From the NCBI GenBank assembly GCA_026826555.1, contig JAKSZT010053764.1:37553520-37617519 (forward strand): DNA of 64,000 bases, read 5' to 3'. This DNA is from Tolypeutes matacus. Taxonomy: Eukaryota > Chordata > Mammalia > Cingulata > Chlamyphoridae. The notes below the pieces were generated by a model. The model searched no databases and had not been told where the DNA came from. It saw only the letters and a program-made list of their open reading frames with translations. Position 1 is the first letter of the stretch. Every line of letters begins with the position of its first letter. Positions 34,604-46,612 of the stretch are shown one piece after another. Both the position numbers and the translations under genes were made by a program.

Positions 34604-37600
34604 GAACAACCAGCAAGATAGTAGCAGAGTAAGGAGCTCCTAGAACCAGTTCCTGCTACAGGGCACTTAGTAATCACCCAGATCTATCTAAAGCACTTGT
34701 TGGGGGCTCCAGGATACCAGAACTGCATCCTGCAACATCCTTGAAAGAAGGGAAGGAGGAAACTGCCCATCTGCAGAGACTATTTGCAAGTAGAGCACTC
34801 CACGCCACGGAGGCTGGTGCCTATCCTCCACTGGAGGCACAAGCTGCCTCCAGAGCTGTTCCACAGCTGAAATTGGAAACTCCACTTCCCAAAAACAGGG
34901 GAGGAAGAGACGGTTGGGCACCAACTTCAGCTACTGATTAGTAAATTCGGCGGGCTAAAGTATAATCCCAAGAAGAGCTAAAGTTTGAACCTGTCCAAGT
35001 CAGAAAGAGGCTAGTAGCTGCCATCTTAACCCCACGCCTGACTCGAGAGGAAGTGGGGCTGATTGAAAATCACAGTGCTGATAGAGACCAGTTTCTTTCA
35101 CACAGATTGGCCTGCAGCCCTAGCCTAGGCTTCAGCCCCACCCCATCTAAATCAGATTGCAGCTCTAGCCTATCCAGGCCTACCTCGGGCAGGGAGGAAG
35201 CTGGTGGGCCCTGCAACAGCCTATCCAGGTAACTGCGGGTATATTTGGCTGGCACAGACTGAATAATTGGAAGTCTACCGGAGCAACTGTGGTCATCTTG
35301 GACCTGCACTGCATAGATTGCTGCCCATACCTGCAGCTCCATCCCCGCCCTGGGCAGGGGAGAAAGGGGCATGAAGCTTCATCAGTCTTTCTGGGCAACT
35401 GCAGTCTAGGCCTGCATGACTTGTGTTATTACACACAGCTGTGACTCTGTCCCTACCCCTGGCAAAGGAGAAAGTTGCGAGGAGCTTCTACATTCCTTGG
35501 GGCACTGAGGGAAGCTTGAGCCCCCACAGTTTATAGCACCTACTACATCCTTGGCTCCTACTACACAACCAGCAAGGGAGAAACGGAAGGAAGCCCGAAA
35601 CTAAAGAGAAAAATTGCACCCAGAATAAATACTTGAGTAAGCCAGATGCCAAGACACCAACAAAAAATTACAATCCACACCAAAAAACAGGAAGATATGG
35701 CCCAGTTAAAGGAACAACATAAGCCTCCAGATGACATAAAGGAGTTGAGACAACTAATCATAGATGTTCAAACAAATCTTAATAAATTCAATGAGATGGC
35801 TAAAGAAATTAAGGATATTAAGTAGACATTGGATGAGCACAAAGAAGATTTTGAAAGCATACATAGAAAAATAGCAGATCTTACGGGAATGAAAGGTGCA
35901 ATAAATGAAATTAAAAATACACTGGAATCAGCAGATTTGAGGAGGCAGAAGAAAGGATTGGTGAGCTTGAAGAAATGGCCTCTGAAAGCGAATATACAAA
36001 AAAATAGATGAAGAAAAGATTGGAAAAACTTGAACAATGTCTCAGGGAACTAGATCATAGCAAGAAACAAGCAAACATATGTGTCATGAGAGTCCCAGAA
36101 GGAGAAGAGAAGGGAAAAGTGGCACAAGGAATAGTTGAAGAAATAATGGTAGAAAATTTCCCTACCCTATTGAAGGACATAGATATCCATGTCCAAGAAG
36201 CACACATACTCCCACCTGAAAAAATCTGAATAGATCAACTCTGAGACACATACTAATCAGAATGTCAAATGCCAAAGACAGAATTCTAAAAGCAGCAAGA
36301 GAAAAGCAATGCATAACATATACCCAATGAGATTAAGTGCTGATTTCTCACCAGAAACCATGGAGGCAAGAAGACAGTGGTATGATATATTTAAGATACT
36401 GCAAGAGAAAAACCTGCAGCCAAGAATCTTATATCTGGCAAGGCTGTCTTTCAAAAATGAGGGCAAGTTTAGAATATTCACTGATAAACAGAAACTGTGA
36501 GAGTTTGTAACCAAGAGACCTGCTTTGCAGGACATACTAAAAGGTGTGCTACAGCCTGAAAAGAAAAGACAGTAGAGAGAAGCCTGGAAGAGAGTCTAGA
36601 AATGAAGATTATATCAATAAAAGTAACTAAAAGTGTCAAAAGAATGGTGAAAATAAAATATGACAGATAAAACCCAGATATTCAGGAATAAACTTAACCA
36701 ACGATGTAAAGCACTTGTATTCAGAAAACTACAACTCATTGTTAAAAGAAATTTTAAAAAGACCTAAATAATTGGAAGAACATTCCATGCCCACAGATTG
36801 GAAGACTAGGTATCACTGAGATGTCAATTCTACTCAAATTGATATAAATATTCAATGCAGTCCCAATAAAAATTCTACCATCATTTTTAAATAAATGGAA
36901 AACATGACTATCAAATTTATTTGGAAGGGTAGGGGGTCCTGAATAGCTAGAAACATCTTGGGAGGGAGGGGTGAAGTTGGAGGACTCTCATTTCTGGACT
37001 TTTAAGTCATGTTACCTAGCTACAGTGGTAAAGGCAACATGGTACTGGCATAAAGACAGACACATAGACCAATGGAACCGAATTGATGGTTCAGAGGCAG
37101 ACCCTCACATCTATGGTCAAGTGATTTTTGACTAGCCTGTCAAGCCCAACAGCTCAGGCAGAGCAGTCCATTCAATAAATGGTACTGAGAAAACTGGATG
37201 TCCATAGCAAAAGAGGGAGAGAGGATCCCTATCTCACACCTTATACAAAAATTAACCCAAAATGAATCAAAAACCTAAATATAGGAGCAAGAACCATAAA
37301 GCTTTTAGAAGAGGATGTGGGAAAATATCTTCAAGACCTGGTGGTAGGTGATGGATTCTTAAAGGAGATAAGAGGAGGACTGAGATGGACTACTGATATT
37401 TAATGTATGTAGAAGTTTTAATTAGCTTTACTGTAAAAGTGTGGAAATGTAGAGTTGATGGTAACACAGTATAGTGAGTAACAGCTAGTTTATAAATGGG
37501 GATGTAGCTGAAAATGGTAGTCTAGGGATGTAAATGCTAATTGACAGAAAGCTAGAGAATAATCTAGGGACTGAATAGCACAGTTAACCCAGAGGTGGAT

Positions 37601-38261
37601 GAAAATTGTGGTTGATGGTACAGAGGCAAGAATGTCCTTTGCTACAGCAGATGTACATCACTATGGCAGGGTGGTAGGAATGTGGAGAAGCTTGGGAAAA
37701 ATACAACTGGAGTGACCTATGGACTGTGGTTGACAGTAATAATGTAATATTCTTTCACCTATGCCAAAGATGTACTGTGTTGTTAATGGGGGAGTATGGA
37801 AAATGTGTGCCAAATGTACACTATGGACCTGGTAATAATCAGATGATATTATCTCATAATCTGTATCAAATGTTACACCACGGTGTGGTGTGTTGATAGA
37901 GGGTTGATGTATGGGACCCCTGTATGATGTTATGAATGTTTGCTTTGTAAGTTCACAATTTTTACTATACACTTAATGTTTATGTATTTTCATGTATAAA
38001 TGATATAAAAATAATAATAGGGTGGGTTGGGGGAAAATACTTTGGTTAGTAGTAATATTTTGAGTATGCTTTTTAATCATTAGTTAAAAATGTTTAACAG
38101 CAATGCAAGGTATTGGTGGTAGGGTGAGTAGGAGAGCCCTGTATGATGTTATGTATGTTTGTTTTGTAAGTTCACAACTATTGCTAGACATTTATTGTTT
38201 ATGTATGTTCATGTATGAGTAATATACTTCAATAAATTTTTAAAAAGAATTAAAAAATAAT
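34604..38261 (+). mobile_element. Complete internally deleted L1 / HAL1-like element (3658 bp)
   Basis: Flanked by a perfect TSD AATAATAGAGTG at 34592-34603 and 38262-38273, so both ends are original. Order: GC-richer 5' UTR (34604-35690), ORF1 relic (about 35695-36580), a short block of ORF2 (about 36690-37370: LTNDVK-type start, later WSLAKRGRE-like region broken by stops), then a long 3' UTR (37380-38250) with two related copies of the gtatgatgttatg...tgtaagttcacaa module. The first half of ORF2, with the endonuclease and most of the reverse transcriptase, is absent, as is the ORF2 C-terminus. It must therefore have used another L1's proteins. Confidence 0.8.
35695..36580 (+). pseudogene. 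L1/HAL1 ORF1 relic
   Basis: Broken frames at 35829-36011, 36008-36229 and 36309-36500 give an N-terminal coiled-coil-like region (Lys/Glu-rich, EHKEDFESIHRKIADLTG), then an RRM-like region (ICVMRVPEGEEKG, with the usual VPE), and a C-terminal domain (FSPETMEARRQWYDIFKIL; LYLARLSFKNEG). That is the order of L1 ORF1p, an RNA-binding trimer. In-frame stops and at least one frameshift disable it. Confidence 0.75.
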
Positions 38262-38479
38262 AATAATAGAGTGCCCAATGGGAACATCTTAAATAGTTAT
38301 TAAATAATATCAAAACCAGGAAATTGCATGTTAACTAGACTACGGACTCTACTCAGTTTTCACCATATTTTTTTAACCTGCTTTCACTTTGTGTGTGTGT
38401 ATGTGTAGTTTTGTACAATTTTATCCCATGTATAGATTTATGTTCTCATTACCATAATCAAGATACAAAACTATATTCC

Positions 38480-38710
38480 AGGGGAGTAGATGTGTCTCAA
38501 GCAGTTGAATGCCTGCTTCCCACATGGAAGGAAGGTTCCGGGTTTGGTCCCCAGTGCCTCCTAGAAACAAAAACAGCCAACAAGCAAACAAACGAAAAAA
38601 CCAACTCAGGGGAGCCAATGTGACTCAGTGGCTGGGTGCCAGCTTCCCACATACAAGGTCCCAGGTTCAAACCCTAGACCCAGTACCCACCCCCACCCCC
38701 ACCCCCCAAA
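38480..38710 (+). mobile_element. DAS SINE, two tRNA-like units
   Basis: Unit 1 ggggagtagatgtgtctcaa; unit 2 ggggagccaatgtgactcag, ending in a (CCCCCA)n stretch at 38685-38707 instead of the usual tail. Same two-unit layout as 7092-7305. Confidence 0.8.
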
Positions 38711-38741
38711 AAACTCCACAATAATCCATCACCATCATCAC

Positions 38742-38749
<8 letters not shown>

Positions 38750-38785
<36 letters not shown>

Positions 38786-39716
38786 TCCCCACTTGCCTGT
38801 GCTCGCTGTCTGCTCGCTGTCTACTCTCTGTTCATTTCCTGTGAAGATCAGCTTTTGCAGAACTCTGGAATCTACTCAAAAAAAACAACCACCAGGGGAG
38901 AGCTTGGAAGTGGCCTGTGGTGGTGAGACAGGGCTGTGCCATTTTAAGTGGCCCCACATCCGCGGTGGCTGCACGCCCCTGACAGAGCCCGGACCTGAGA
39001 GCTGTGGCGGCTTGCTCGGAGCTCCGTAGGGGGCCGGCATAGGGGCTTGCATTTTTCACCCTGACGTGGCCTTTGCAGGGCTGGGGTAGCTTCCCAACTG
39101 GCTCTTGCTAAAAGCTTTTAAAGCCAATGGTATCACCTTCGGCTGCAGCAGCCTGGGGCCAAGGAGAGCAAGAGACTGAAAAACCTGGAAATCGAGAGCT
39201 CCCGCGTCTACGTGTACCTAGGGCTGGGTGCATGCCCAGTCAAGTCCTGGGAAGACCCCAGGCTCTCACCTCTGGCTGCTGTGAGCGGACTCAGGAGGAA
39301 AGAGGGAACTGCCGTGTTTGTCCTGCCATGTAAGAGGATCGTTAAGCTCGAAGCCCCAAGAGGCCGGGCCTGCTACATGCCTGATGGCTTACCCCTGAGC
39401 TTGGGAGGAGAGCAGAACAGTTGAGACTGATCTAGGAGGCCCAGGAAGAAACAAGCCCTGTGCCAGGAGACAGGGCTACAGAATCGCTAAAGCACAAAGT
39501 TCCAAGAGGCCGGGCCCATGGAGCAGCTCGAGGACAGGCTGAGCCTTTGACCACGCAAGGAATACAGGGCCGGGGGGAGAATCTGAATTCCCACTTTTCA
39601 ACAAAAAAGGAAGGATGCAGAGAAACAAAGTTTGGCCCACTCACATGGGGAAAAAAAATTAGTGGGAATTGTCCCTGAGGAAGCCTAGGCTTGCTTACTA
39701 GAAAAACATTAGCAGG
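38750..39716 (-). mobile_element. GC-rich retroposon with DAS-like 3' tail
   Basis: A perfect 16-bp TSD (ATCATCACTATTTTTT at 38734-38749 and 39717-39732) encloses 967 bp. A T run of about 40 at 38744-38783 is the reverse-strand poly(A). Next to it the minus strand reads gagtagacagcgagcagaca / gcgagcacaggcaagtgggg, as in DAS SINE tails. The remaining ~850 bp are GC-rich, with two related blocks (ccaagaggccgggcc at about 39357 and 39502) and no match that I know. No intact frame longer than about 150 codons. Confidence 0.65.
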
Positions 39717-39744
39717 ATCATCACTATTTTTTAACCTTCCTGTA

Positions 39745-39985
39745 CAGCAGGTTTTCTCAACCTTGACACTATTGACATTTTGAGCCAGATAATTCTTTGT
39801 TGGGGGTAAGGGGGCTTTCCTGCATTGTAAAACATTTAAGAGCATCCCTGACCTCTGCTCACTAGATACCAGTAGCAACCTCTACCAACCCCGTTATGAA
39901 AATCAAAAATGTCTCCAGACGTTGCCAAATGTCTCCTGGAAGACAAAATTAACCCTGGTTGAGAACCACTGCTGTACAAAGAGAT
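39745..39985 (-). mobile_element. hAT-type non-autonomous DNA transposon
   Basis: Reverse copy of the family at 9905-10152 (aaaaatgtctccagacgttg, gttgagaaccactgctgta). Inverted terminal repeats are readable at both ends. Confidence 0.65.
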
Positions 39986-41411
39986 GTAGGGATATTCCTA
40001 CTATCTACATCTCTCATTTCCTCCCTCTCAAAGTGAAGTAATAAATGTTATCAAATATCAAAGAATATTTCACTACAAAGTCTCTTCAAACCTGAGTCAG
40101 TTATAATACTCAAGATAAACCTTACCGTGAGTTTTTCCCAGTAAATGGTAAGTATTGCCAGGATTCCATTATAAACTTGAATTTATAGGTTTATAATGAA
40201 TTTCCCCCATTCACCTCTCACCAGGAGTCTGGAAGTTACTTGGGCTTTATGTAAATGCCTAAAAGTGTTCTCTTTTGACCTCTCATAAACAGTATGGCTG
40301 ATAATCCAAGACACAGTGCCTAAGACAAGCATTGACTATCTTGCAGAAGTGGTAAGACTGGTTCTCCTAGAATCATATGACTACATAGGTAAATACTTTG
40401 ATAACTTGACTCAGGCTTGGTCATAATTTTGTGTAAAACTCCAAGCCTAATGATTTCTTTTCAATGGATAAATTTATTCAAAACAGATGTGTTTGGAATG
40501 TGTTTCCTGATCTTAGGAGGTTACCTTATGTGAAGAGTCTGCCAACATCTTGTGTAAACTAAGCAAATGAGCTCCTATCTTAGACTAAGTTAAGGCTACT
40601 ATTAACAGGACTCCAAGTAGCAGGATGAGGCCAACCCCCAGTATGGACCTCAACTTTGTTCCTCAGAGTCTAGGACCCAATGAGCTGAACAAATCCCATA
40701 AATCGTCAGTGCCTGCTTTGACCACTTCCTAGGTATTGTTTCACTTTGACCTTTCCACTTGGACCAAAGCATTACTCCAGGCACAGCAAGATGTATAATC
40801 AGTTGCACAGACTGCCATGATCTGCAAGCAGGAAATCTAGAGCAATTATATCAATCATAACAATTCTGAGCAGTGAGTTGAGGCTGACTTGAATGCCTTT
40901 CAGAGCTAATGTGATGTGACTGATCACTTTGGCTAAAGTCAAGACAGATTTTTTTTCTGCCACTTAAAAGTGGATGATTCTCCTTGTAGGGCTAACTGCC
41001 CATAGGATGCAGACAAATAGTAAGTCAGTTATCCTTCCAAAAAGCCCCTCCCAATAATCAAGAGTAACTTATTTTGGATAGTTATCCACAGTTTTCTCTG
41101 CAGTTATCTGGGTCTTGTGATCTACTGGTGGTGTTTCCTTAGATACTTAAAGGTGTCTTAAAACCACCTAAGTTGCAAATCACTATGTTTTCAAGAGAGA
41201 GGCAAGTTAATGGCCTGGCTTCCAACATAAAAAGCACATACCTGGGAATTCACATAGAGTACCTGGAAAGAAAATGCTATTTACAATTATTGGAGGCCCC
41301 AAATGGAATCTATGTTAGTCCACAGGTACAGGTTGACAGTGCCTCCAAGGCTTCCAAGCTGGTTGGTAGGCCTTAGTGTTCCTGGTTCAGTTTGAATAAC
41401 TGCGTCTAGTC

Positions 41412-41612
41412 TTTTTTTTTTTTTTAGGAGGTATTAGGGATTGAACCCTGGACCTCGAATATGGGAAGCAGGTGCTCAAACACTGAGCTACATCTGCTTC
41501 CCAATGAGCATTGGTATTTTTGTTTGTTTTGTTTTCAGGAGGTACCAAGAATCAAACCCAGGACCTTGGACATGGGAGGTAGGCGTTCAACCAGTGAGCT
41601 ACAACAGCTCCC
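41412..41612 (-). mobile_element. DAS SINE, two tRNA-like units
   Basis: Two reverse units (ttaggaggtattagggattg, caggaggtaccaagaatcaa). TSD CGTCTAGTC at 41403-41411 and 41614-41622. Confidence 0.85.
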
Positions 41613-43262
41613 ACGTCTAGTCCTTATATAGAGGAATTTCCTGAGGACAGTCAGTCCAAACTGTCATATCTGTCCATGCCATCAGCTGGGTAGCATTCTT
41701 CCACCCCACAGAATGACCAACAAAGGCTACAGGAATAAGAGTGGGAAATATATCCAGAGATGTTGGCAGATGTTTTGCATGGGAGATGCAGAAGCCTGGC
41801 CGTTCCCTCCCCTTTTCAATATACTAGTTCGTAAGGTAAAGGGGAATGACAATCAATTGTGGTCAGAGCTGCCTGGCATTGCATGGCAGACCCAAAAGTC
41901 TGTTAAATTTGAAGTGTTTGCTAGTGCAAAACAGCCACACCACAATTTTCCTTCATGAGGAAAAATCCAGGGATGGCTTTGAAAGACAAAAGATCATAAA
42001 TGTTCCTTTCTCTTCTGTGCCTTCCTGAGGCCTAAGCTTTTCCTTTCCCAGGTGCAGGGATAGTTTATCTACCTCCACCACCCAAAAATCAGTGTGTCAC
42101 ATTCCAGTAGCTATAACTTAAACTTTTTTTTACCACTTATCCCCTACTCACTGCCAGACCTTTAGTTCAGAAGGGTCAGATGCAAGAGGGGTAAGGACAT
42201 TTTTTCTAAAATTTACAGAGACTCATTATGTTCTCCATTTTGTCCCACATGGGAGGACTCAGAAAGCAAAGTACTCAATCAGGTAGTCATCATCTTTATT
42301 ATCTAGGACCATGTCAATCTAACAAGAGAATCTTAGTGGCTGAATTAGAATTAAGTTAGAATCCCCTAGCTCCCTTTTTGGCTGGTCTGCCACCCGGAGG
42401 GTATACCAACCAGGCCAGGATGGGATTACCATTAGAGAAAAGAAAGCAGTATCATGCCCAGAAATACCCAGGGTAGAATTCTGAAATTTCAAAGTAGACT
42501 TAAACCCCACTCCCATCCATTTTGGTTCTATCATTACCTAGAAATTAGCCAAGAAGAGATGATCCCTTCCTGGGAACAGACACATTTCATTAGGCAAAAT
42601 ATCTTACTAGGAGTTAAGTGAGGTAGGTGAGGGAGCTAGAATCAGAGATCTTTTTGAGTTGATTTTTTGAGATGACTAGTCTAACACTTAACAATATCAT
42701 ATGTCTGTGGATAGTAGGGAGCAAGGAAGGTCCATCAAATACCTTGACTGTTAGTCCATTGTTGAGTGGCTTTTGCAATAAGAGGTGCACCACTGTCAAA
42801 CTGAAAATGGTCCAGAAAGCCAAAACATGACCCAGATGAGGTTCAAGGGCTGTAATAGTGTGACTAGAGTCAGCTGATTGTTCTGGGCTAGTAAAACTAT
42901 ATATATATACCAAAAAAGTGTCAACAGCATCCAGGTACCACCGATAGCCCTGAGAGGGAGGCCAAAAGTCTAATGTAACCTATATGTCAGGAGCAGGCAG
43001 GAGCCACACCTATGTAGTGTGGCATTCCTCACTGCAAGATAAATGGGTCAGCTTTTGTCAGGAGTCCCAAATCTGGCATGCTGTGATAATTTTTGCATCA
43101 GAAACAGACTCCTCTATTTCATGCTCAGTCTATGATGATGAATGTGTCACTATGCCCAGGATAATGATGGGCTGAGGCAGCAATGGTGGCAATCAGAATA
43201 CTATGAGCTCAGTCAGCAGCTTGATGAGTCAGTTCCTCAGAGAATGGACCCTTTCCATGAAG

Positions 43263-43690
43263 ATCTATATGAATATCTTAGTTTTCCTGGGCTGCCATGA
43301 CAAATACCATAAACAGGTTGACTTAAACAATAGGAATTGATTGTCTTACGGTTTTGGAGGCTAGAATTCCAACATAAAGATATTGGCAGGGCTTACTTTC
43401 TCTCAGAGTCTGTAACTTTCCAGAATCCTCCATCACATGGCGATCTCCTTGTGTCTGCTCCTCTGATTTCTACTGAATTCTGGCTTCTTTTTCCATGTCC
43501 AATTTCCTTTCTTATAATGACCTCAGCCATACTGGATTAAGGCTTGCCCTCATTTGGTTTGGCCACACCTTAACTAATAATAGCATCTTCAAAGGCCTAT
43601 TTACAAATGGGTTCACACCCATGGGAATGCAGGTTAAGACTTAGAATGTGTCTTTTGTGGGGTACATGATTCAGTCCCCAATAATGAGTG
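43263..43690 (-). mobile_element. MLT1-like solo LTR
   Basis: Reverse MLT1 order: gggctgccatgacaaatacc, ggttttggaggctagaattc, ttataatgacctcagccata, gtggggtacatgattcagtc. It sits inside the ERV-L-like region and has the same family features as 5799-6246. Confidence 0.8.
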
Positions 43691-43789
43691 ACCCAAATGG
43701 TTGGATCAGCAGCCATGATTTGCTTCCACAGTTCAAAGATCCAAAGAGGAGTTTCTTTAGTCTGCCAGTCTGTAATTTTCTAAGTTGTA

Positions 43790-43845
43790 GACCAAAAAGC
43801 TAGGCCATTGACAACAGCCCAAGAGTCAGTAAAAATATGACAAGG
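43790..43845 (-). pseudogene. Retroviral RNase H relic
   Basis: The reverse strand reads TDSWAVVNGLAFWS, the conserved third-acidic-residue region of retroviral RNase H (Asp-Ser). An in-frame stop follows shortly. It is separated from the integrase-like part by an MLT1 LTR at 43263-43690. Confidence 0.6.
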
Positions 43846-46041
43846 TTCATCAAGAGGAGTGTTGGTGAGAGATGTGAGATTGGCCTTGAATTCTGTCCAG
43901 TGAGTGTAATGACCTTGTCCATTTTGAGTTCTACATAGTTAACTACTAAGGTTGAACAGCCATAGCAGCTCAGAGAACTCCCTCAAGTTTCAGCTTAGCC
44001 AAACCTTCAGTGAACCAGGCTTAGGCAATTAGGGGAAAACTGAGGGGAGAGAGGGGCAGGAGGTGTGGGGATAAAGTTTCTCCCAGAGGGATAGCTGCCA
44101 ATTTTTCATATAAAGCCAAGATGCCATTGAGGCAGAACAGTGGCATTCTTGAATACAGTATACCATTTGACAAGAGAGGCTAATTGAGCCCTTCCCACTT
44201 AGTCCAAATTGACCCACCCCAAAATAGGAATATCAACCTGGAGAGTCACAAGTTCTTTCTTTCAGTTTCAACAAGAGCCCAGTAGCAAATTAATAGCTGC
44301 TTTTCAAAAGGGGTGTACCTGATAGCAATGTCAGGGAGGTGACAAGTCCAAAATCCCAAGGGGCACCTCCAGGTAGAGGCTGCCTCCCTTTGTCAGAGGC
44401 TCCAATCAGTAAAATCATCAGTCACATAGACTTGGAGCCTCAAAGGTACTAACACTTCTCTACACACAGCAATTCCTAATCAGGAGAATCCCACTTAAGG
44501 GATAAGGAAACCCAAATACAGAACCCATCAGTTCCTACTGTACATTCGGATATAGAAGCAAGGACAATATATTGAATTAGCCAGAGGGCTCCACCCACTA
44601 GTTCATGATAGCTTCCTTCCTCAAGTGAACACCTGCGCAAACCCCATTAACTGACACCAGGTGCCAGTTCCTCCCTTGGAACTTCATGGAATGGTGGCTT
44701 GGGCATCTGCATCCAGCAGAGCTATAAAAGTTTGAGTTCCTCCCCTCCCTAAAATGCACCAGCATACCTGACAGGTGCATATGGCCTTTGGTCCCCCTTG
44801 GTGACAGGGAGAACTTGGCTCCTCCCCTAATCATTTTGTTTTTCCTTAAAATGGCTGAGGTTGGGGTAGAGCAGAGGTAGGGATCAAGAGGCACAGAAGA
44901 AGAGAGTGCTTGCCAGTAAGCAAGGCACATTTACTTTTTTTGAAGCAGTGCAGTGGCATGACCACAGCTTAAACAAACTTCCCATGTTTTCAGTCTACCT
45001 AAAGCCCTGTGGTAGGTGTCAGAGCCATCATTTACTGACACTATTTCAGCCTTAGGAACTTCCTCTGTGGAGGAAGGGAATGGAATGGAATTAGGGAAGG
45101 ATACATGAAGGGGGTGCTTCAATTTTATCTGTATTGTTTTATTCCTTAAGCTCAGTGATAGATACACAAAGCTTTGTTATAACTTTCTCTAATCTTTTGT
45201 ACCTCTGAAATAGCTCATTTAAGAGAGAGATTTTTTTTAACCCTTGGAAATGATGTAGTCCTCTTCCCCTTTCTGTTCCTAAATAATCCTAAAGTTATTA
45301 AGTGGGACAGAGCAGGGTAAATGTCTGTGTGAGAGTGGAGGAGAAGGAGAAGGGCAGAGTAATGGGCAGTTGTAGCCCAGGGCTGAATGTCAGAGTCTGA
45401 GCAGGGTCAGGATGGTATTCCCACAGGGGAGGGGATGACAGCAGCAATGGGATTATGCACAGGGAAACTGACCTATTAAGGATAATGGGAGCCAGATTTC
45501 TCACAGTCAGAGAAGAGAGTTACAAATATAGTAAGGGAGAAAACTAGAATGAACTTTATGATGTTGAATTGGAATCAGTTGAATTCATGGTTTTCAATAT
45601 AGGTATAAATATAACTATAGATGAAATGTGTATATCTGTGAAGGTGTGTGTGTGTATGTGTGTGTATGTGCATTCCTAGCTCTGTCCATTGAAATATCTA
45701 GGAGTAGCAGCAACATAATAGCAATAAGCAAAAATAAATTTTTAAAAAAGGAAAAAATAGCAATAAGCATATCTAGCAGAAATATCTTGGCTTCTAAATA
45801 CCTTTTCTTTGAAAAGGAGCAAGAGCTCCCTGGATAAGAATGCCTGATTTACAGGGCTGCAGTAGAAAAAGTACATCTCTGTCCCAGAAAACAAAAAAAA
45901 AAAAGTGCTGAAAAAATGATGGGCATGTCAAAAGGACAGAAAAGTCAGCTTGGAGAAGCTTCCAATGGCCAAATTATAGAAAATTTGAGCAACAAAATAC
46001 TGAGAATAATGGATTGCAATCCATTGAATAAAACAGAAAAC

Positions 46042-46589
46042 TGAGGCAAGATAGTATAGTGCAAGGGGGAAGGTGGCTGGCCCAGCAGACAACATGGCTG
46101 ACAGACAACATGGCCAACAGACCACATGGCCATGAGACCCCGCCCAGAAACCTCCTGAAAAGAAGACTGCCAGAAGGACCCTGTGAGACCCCAGCCATGG
46201 TATTGCATTTGGATAAACAAGATCCCATTTGACTCACAAAATCCCATTGGGTCAAGGGAAAGCCCCAGATACCCTCAAAAGGCCTCACCATTGGCTCCCT
46301 GAGAGATGACATGTGGGGCAACCAATCAGAAGAGCAAACAGCTGGGGACCCACTCCAACATTATGAAGGGGAAGGAGAGACTTTAAAGAGCCCTGATCTG
46401 GGATCCCACGCACACAACTCACCCTGCAGTATGCCTGCTGTCCATGCCTCAGACCATGTACTTTTCTCGTTTTCTTCTTTCTTAATAAACTCTTTACTCC
46501 CTTGCCTACCCTATGGCATGTCCCTAAATTCTTTTATGCGACATAAGCCAAGAATCTAGAAGCCCAGAAACCAGAGCCATCTGATAACA
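46042..46589 (+). repeat. 5' LTR of the class I provirus
   Basis: 548 bp, TGAGGCAAG...GATAACA. It has a CCAAT box (aaccaatcagaa, about 46320) and a polyadenylation signal AATAAA at 46484-46489. Relative to the 3' LTR it has extra direct repeats of the gacaacatggc unit near 46087-46130. The many differences between the LTRs point to an old insertion. Confidence 0.93.
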
Positions 46590-46594
46590 TTATT

Positions 46595-46612
46595 TGGCAA
46601 GCCAGCCAGGAG
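46595..46612 (+). promoter_or_regulatory. Primer binding site region
   Basis: TGGCAAGCCAGCCAGGAG begins five bases after the LTR, with the leading TGG that pairs to a tRNA 3' CCA. I cannot name the primer tRNA with confidence. Confidence 0.55.

Larger units (their letters stand above)
34540..38475 (-). mobile_element. Old L1 3' UTR-type sequence, split by a HAL1-like insertion
   Basis: Left piece 34540-34603 (ttgataatagactcacagga) and right piece 38274-38475 (taaatagttattaaataat, aaaccaggaaattgcatgtt). They are one old reverse-oriented segment opened by the insertion at 34604-38261. Confidence 0.5.
40100..45240 (-). mobile_element. Decayed ERV-L-like internal region (pol)
   Basis: Minus-strand broken frames show retroviral pol parts in the right order. 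A CLSCGHAT-type cysteine cluster is at about 44950, an RNase H-like TDSWAVVNGLAFWS at 43845-43790, and an integrase-core-like GYRWYLDAVDTF at about 42945-42905. Their order (right to left) matches minus-strand pol. Many stops and frameshifts. No LTR pair or TSD was found, so boundaries are approximate. DAS and MLT1 insertions interrupt it. Class III (ERV-L) is the likeliest class but not proven. Confidence 0.55.

Noticed and set aside
35829..36500. Coiled-coil protein gene
   Set aside because: Domain order and flanking TSD identify it as the ORF1 of an L1/HAL1-like element, broken by stops.
44598..44930. 110-residue minus-strand frame
   Set aside because: Part of the decayed ERV-L-like region with no clear domain. 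Not called as a separate gene.
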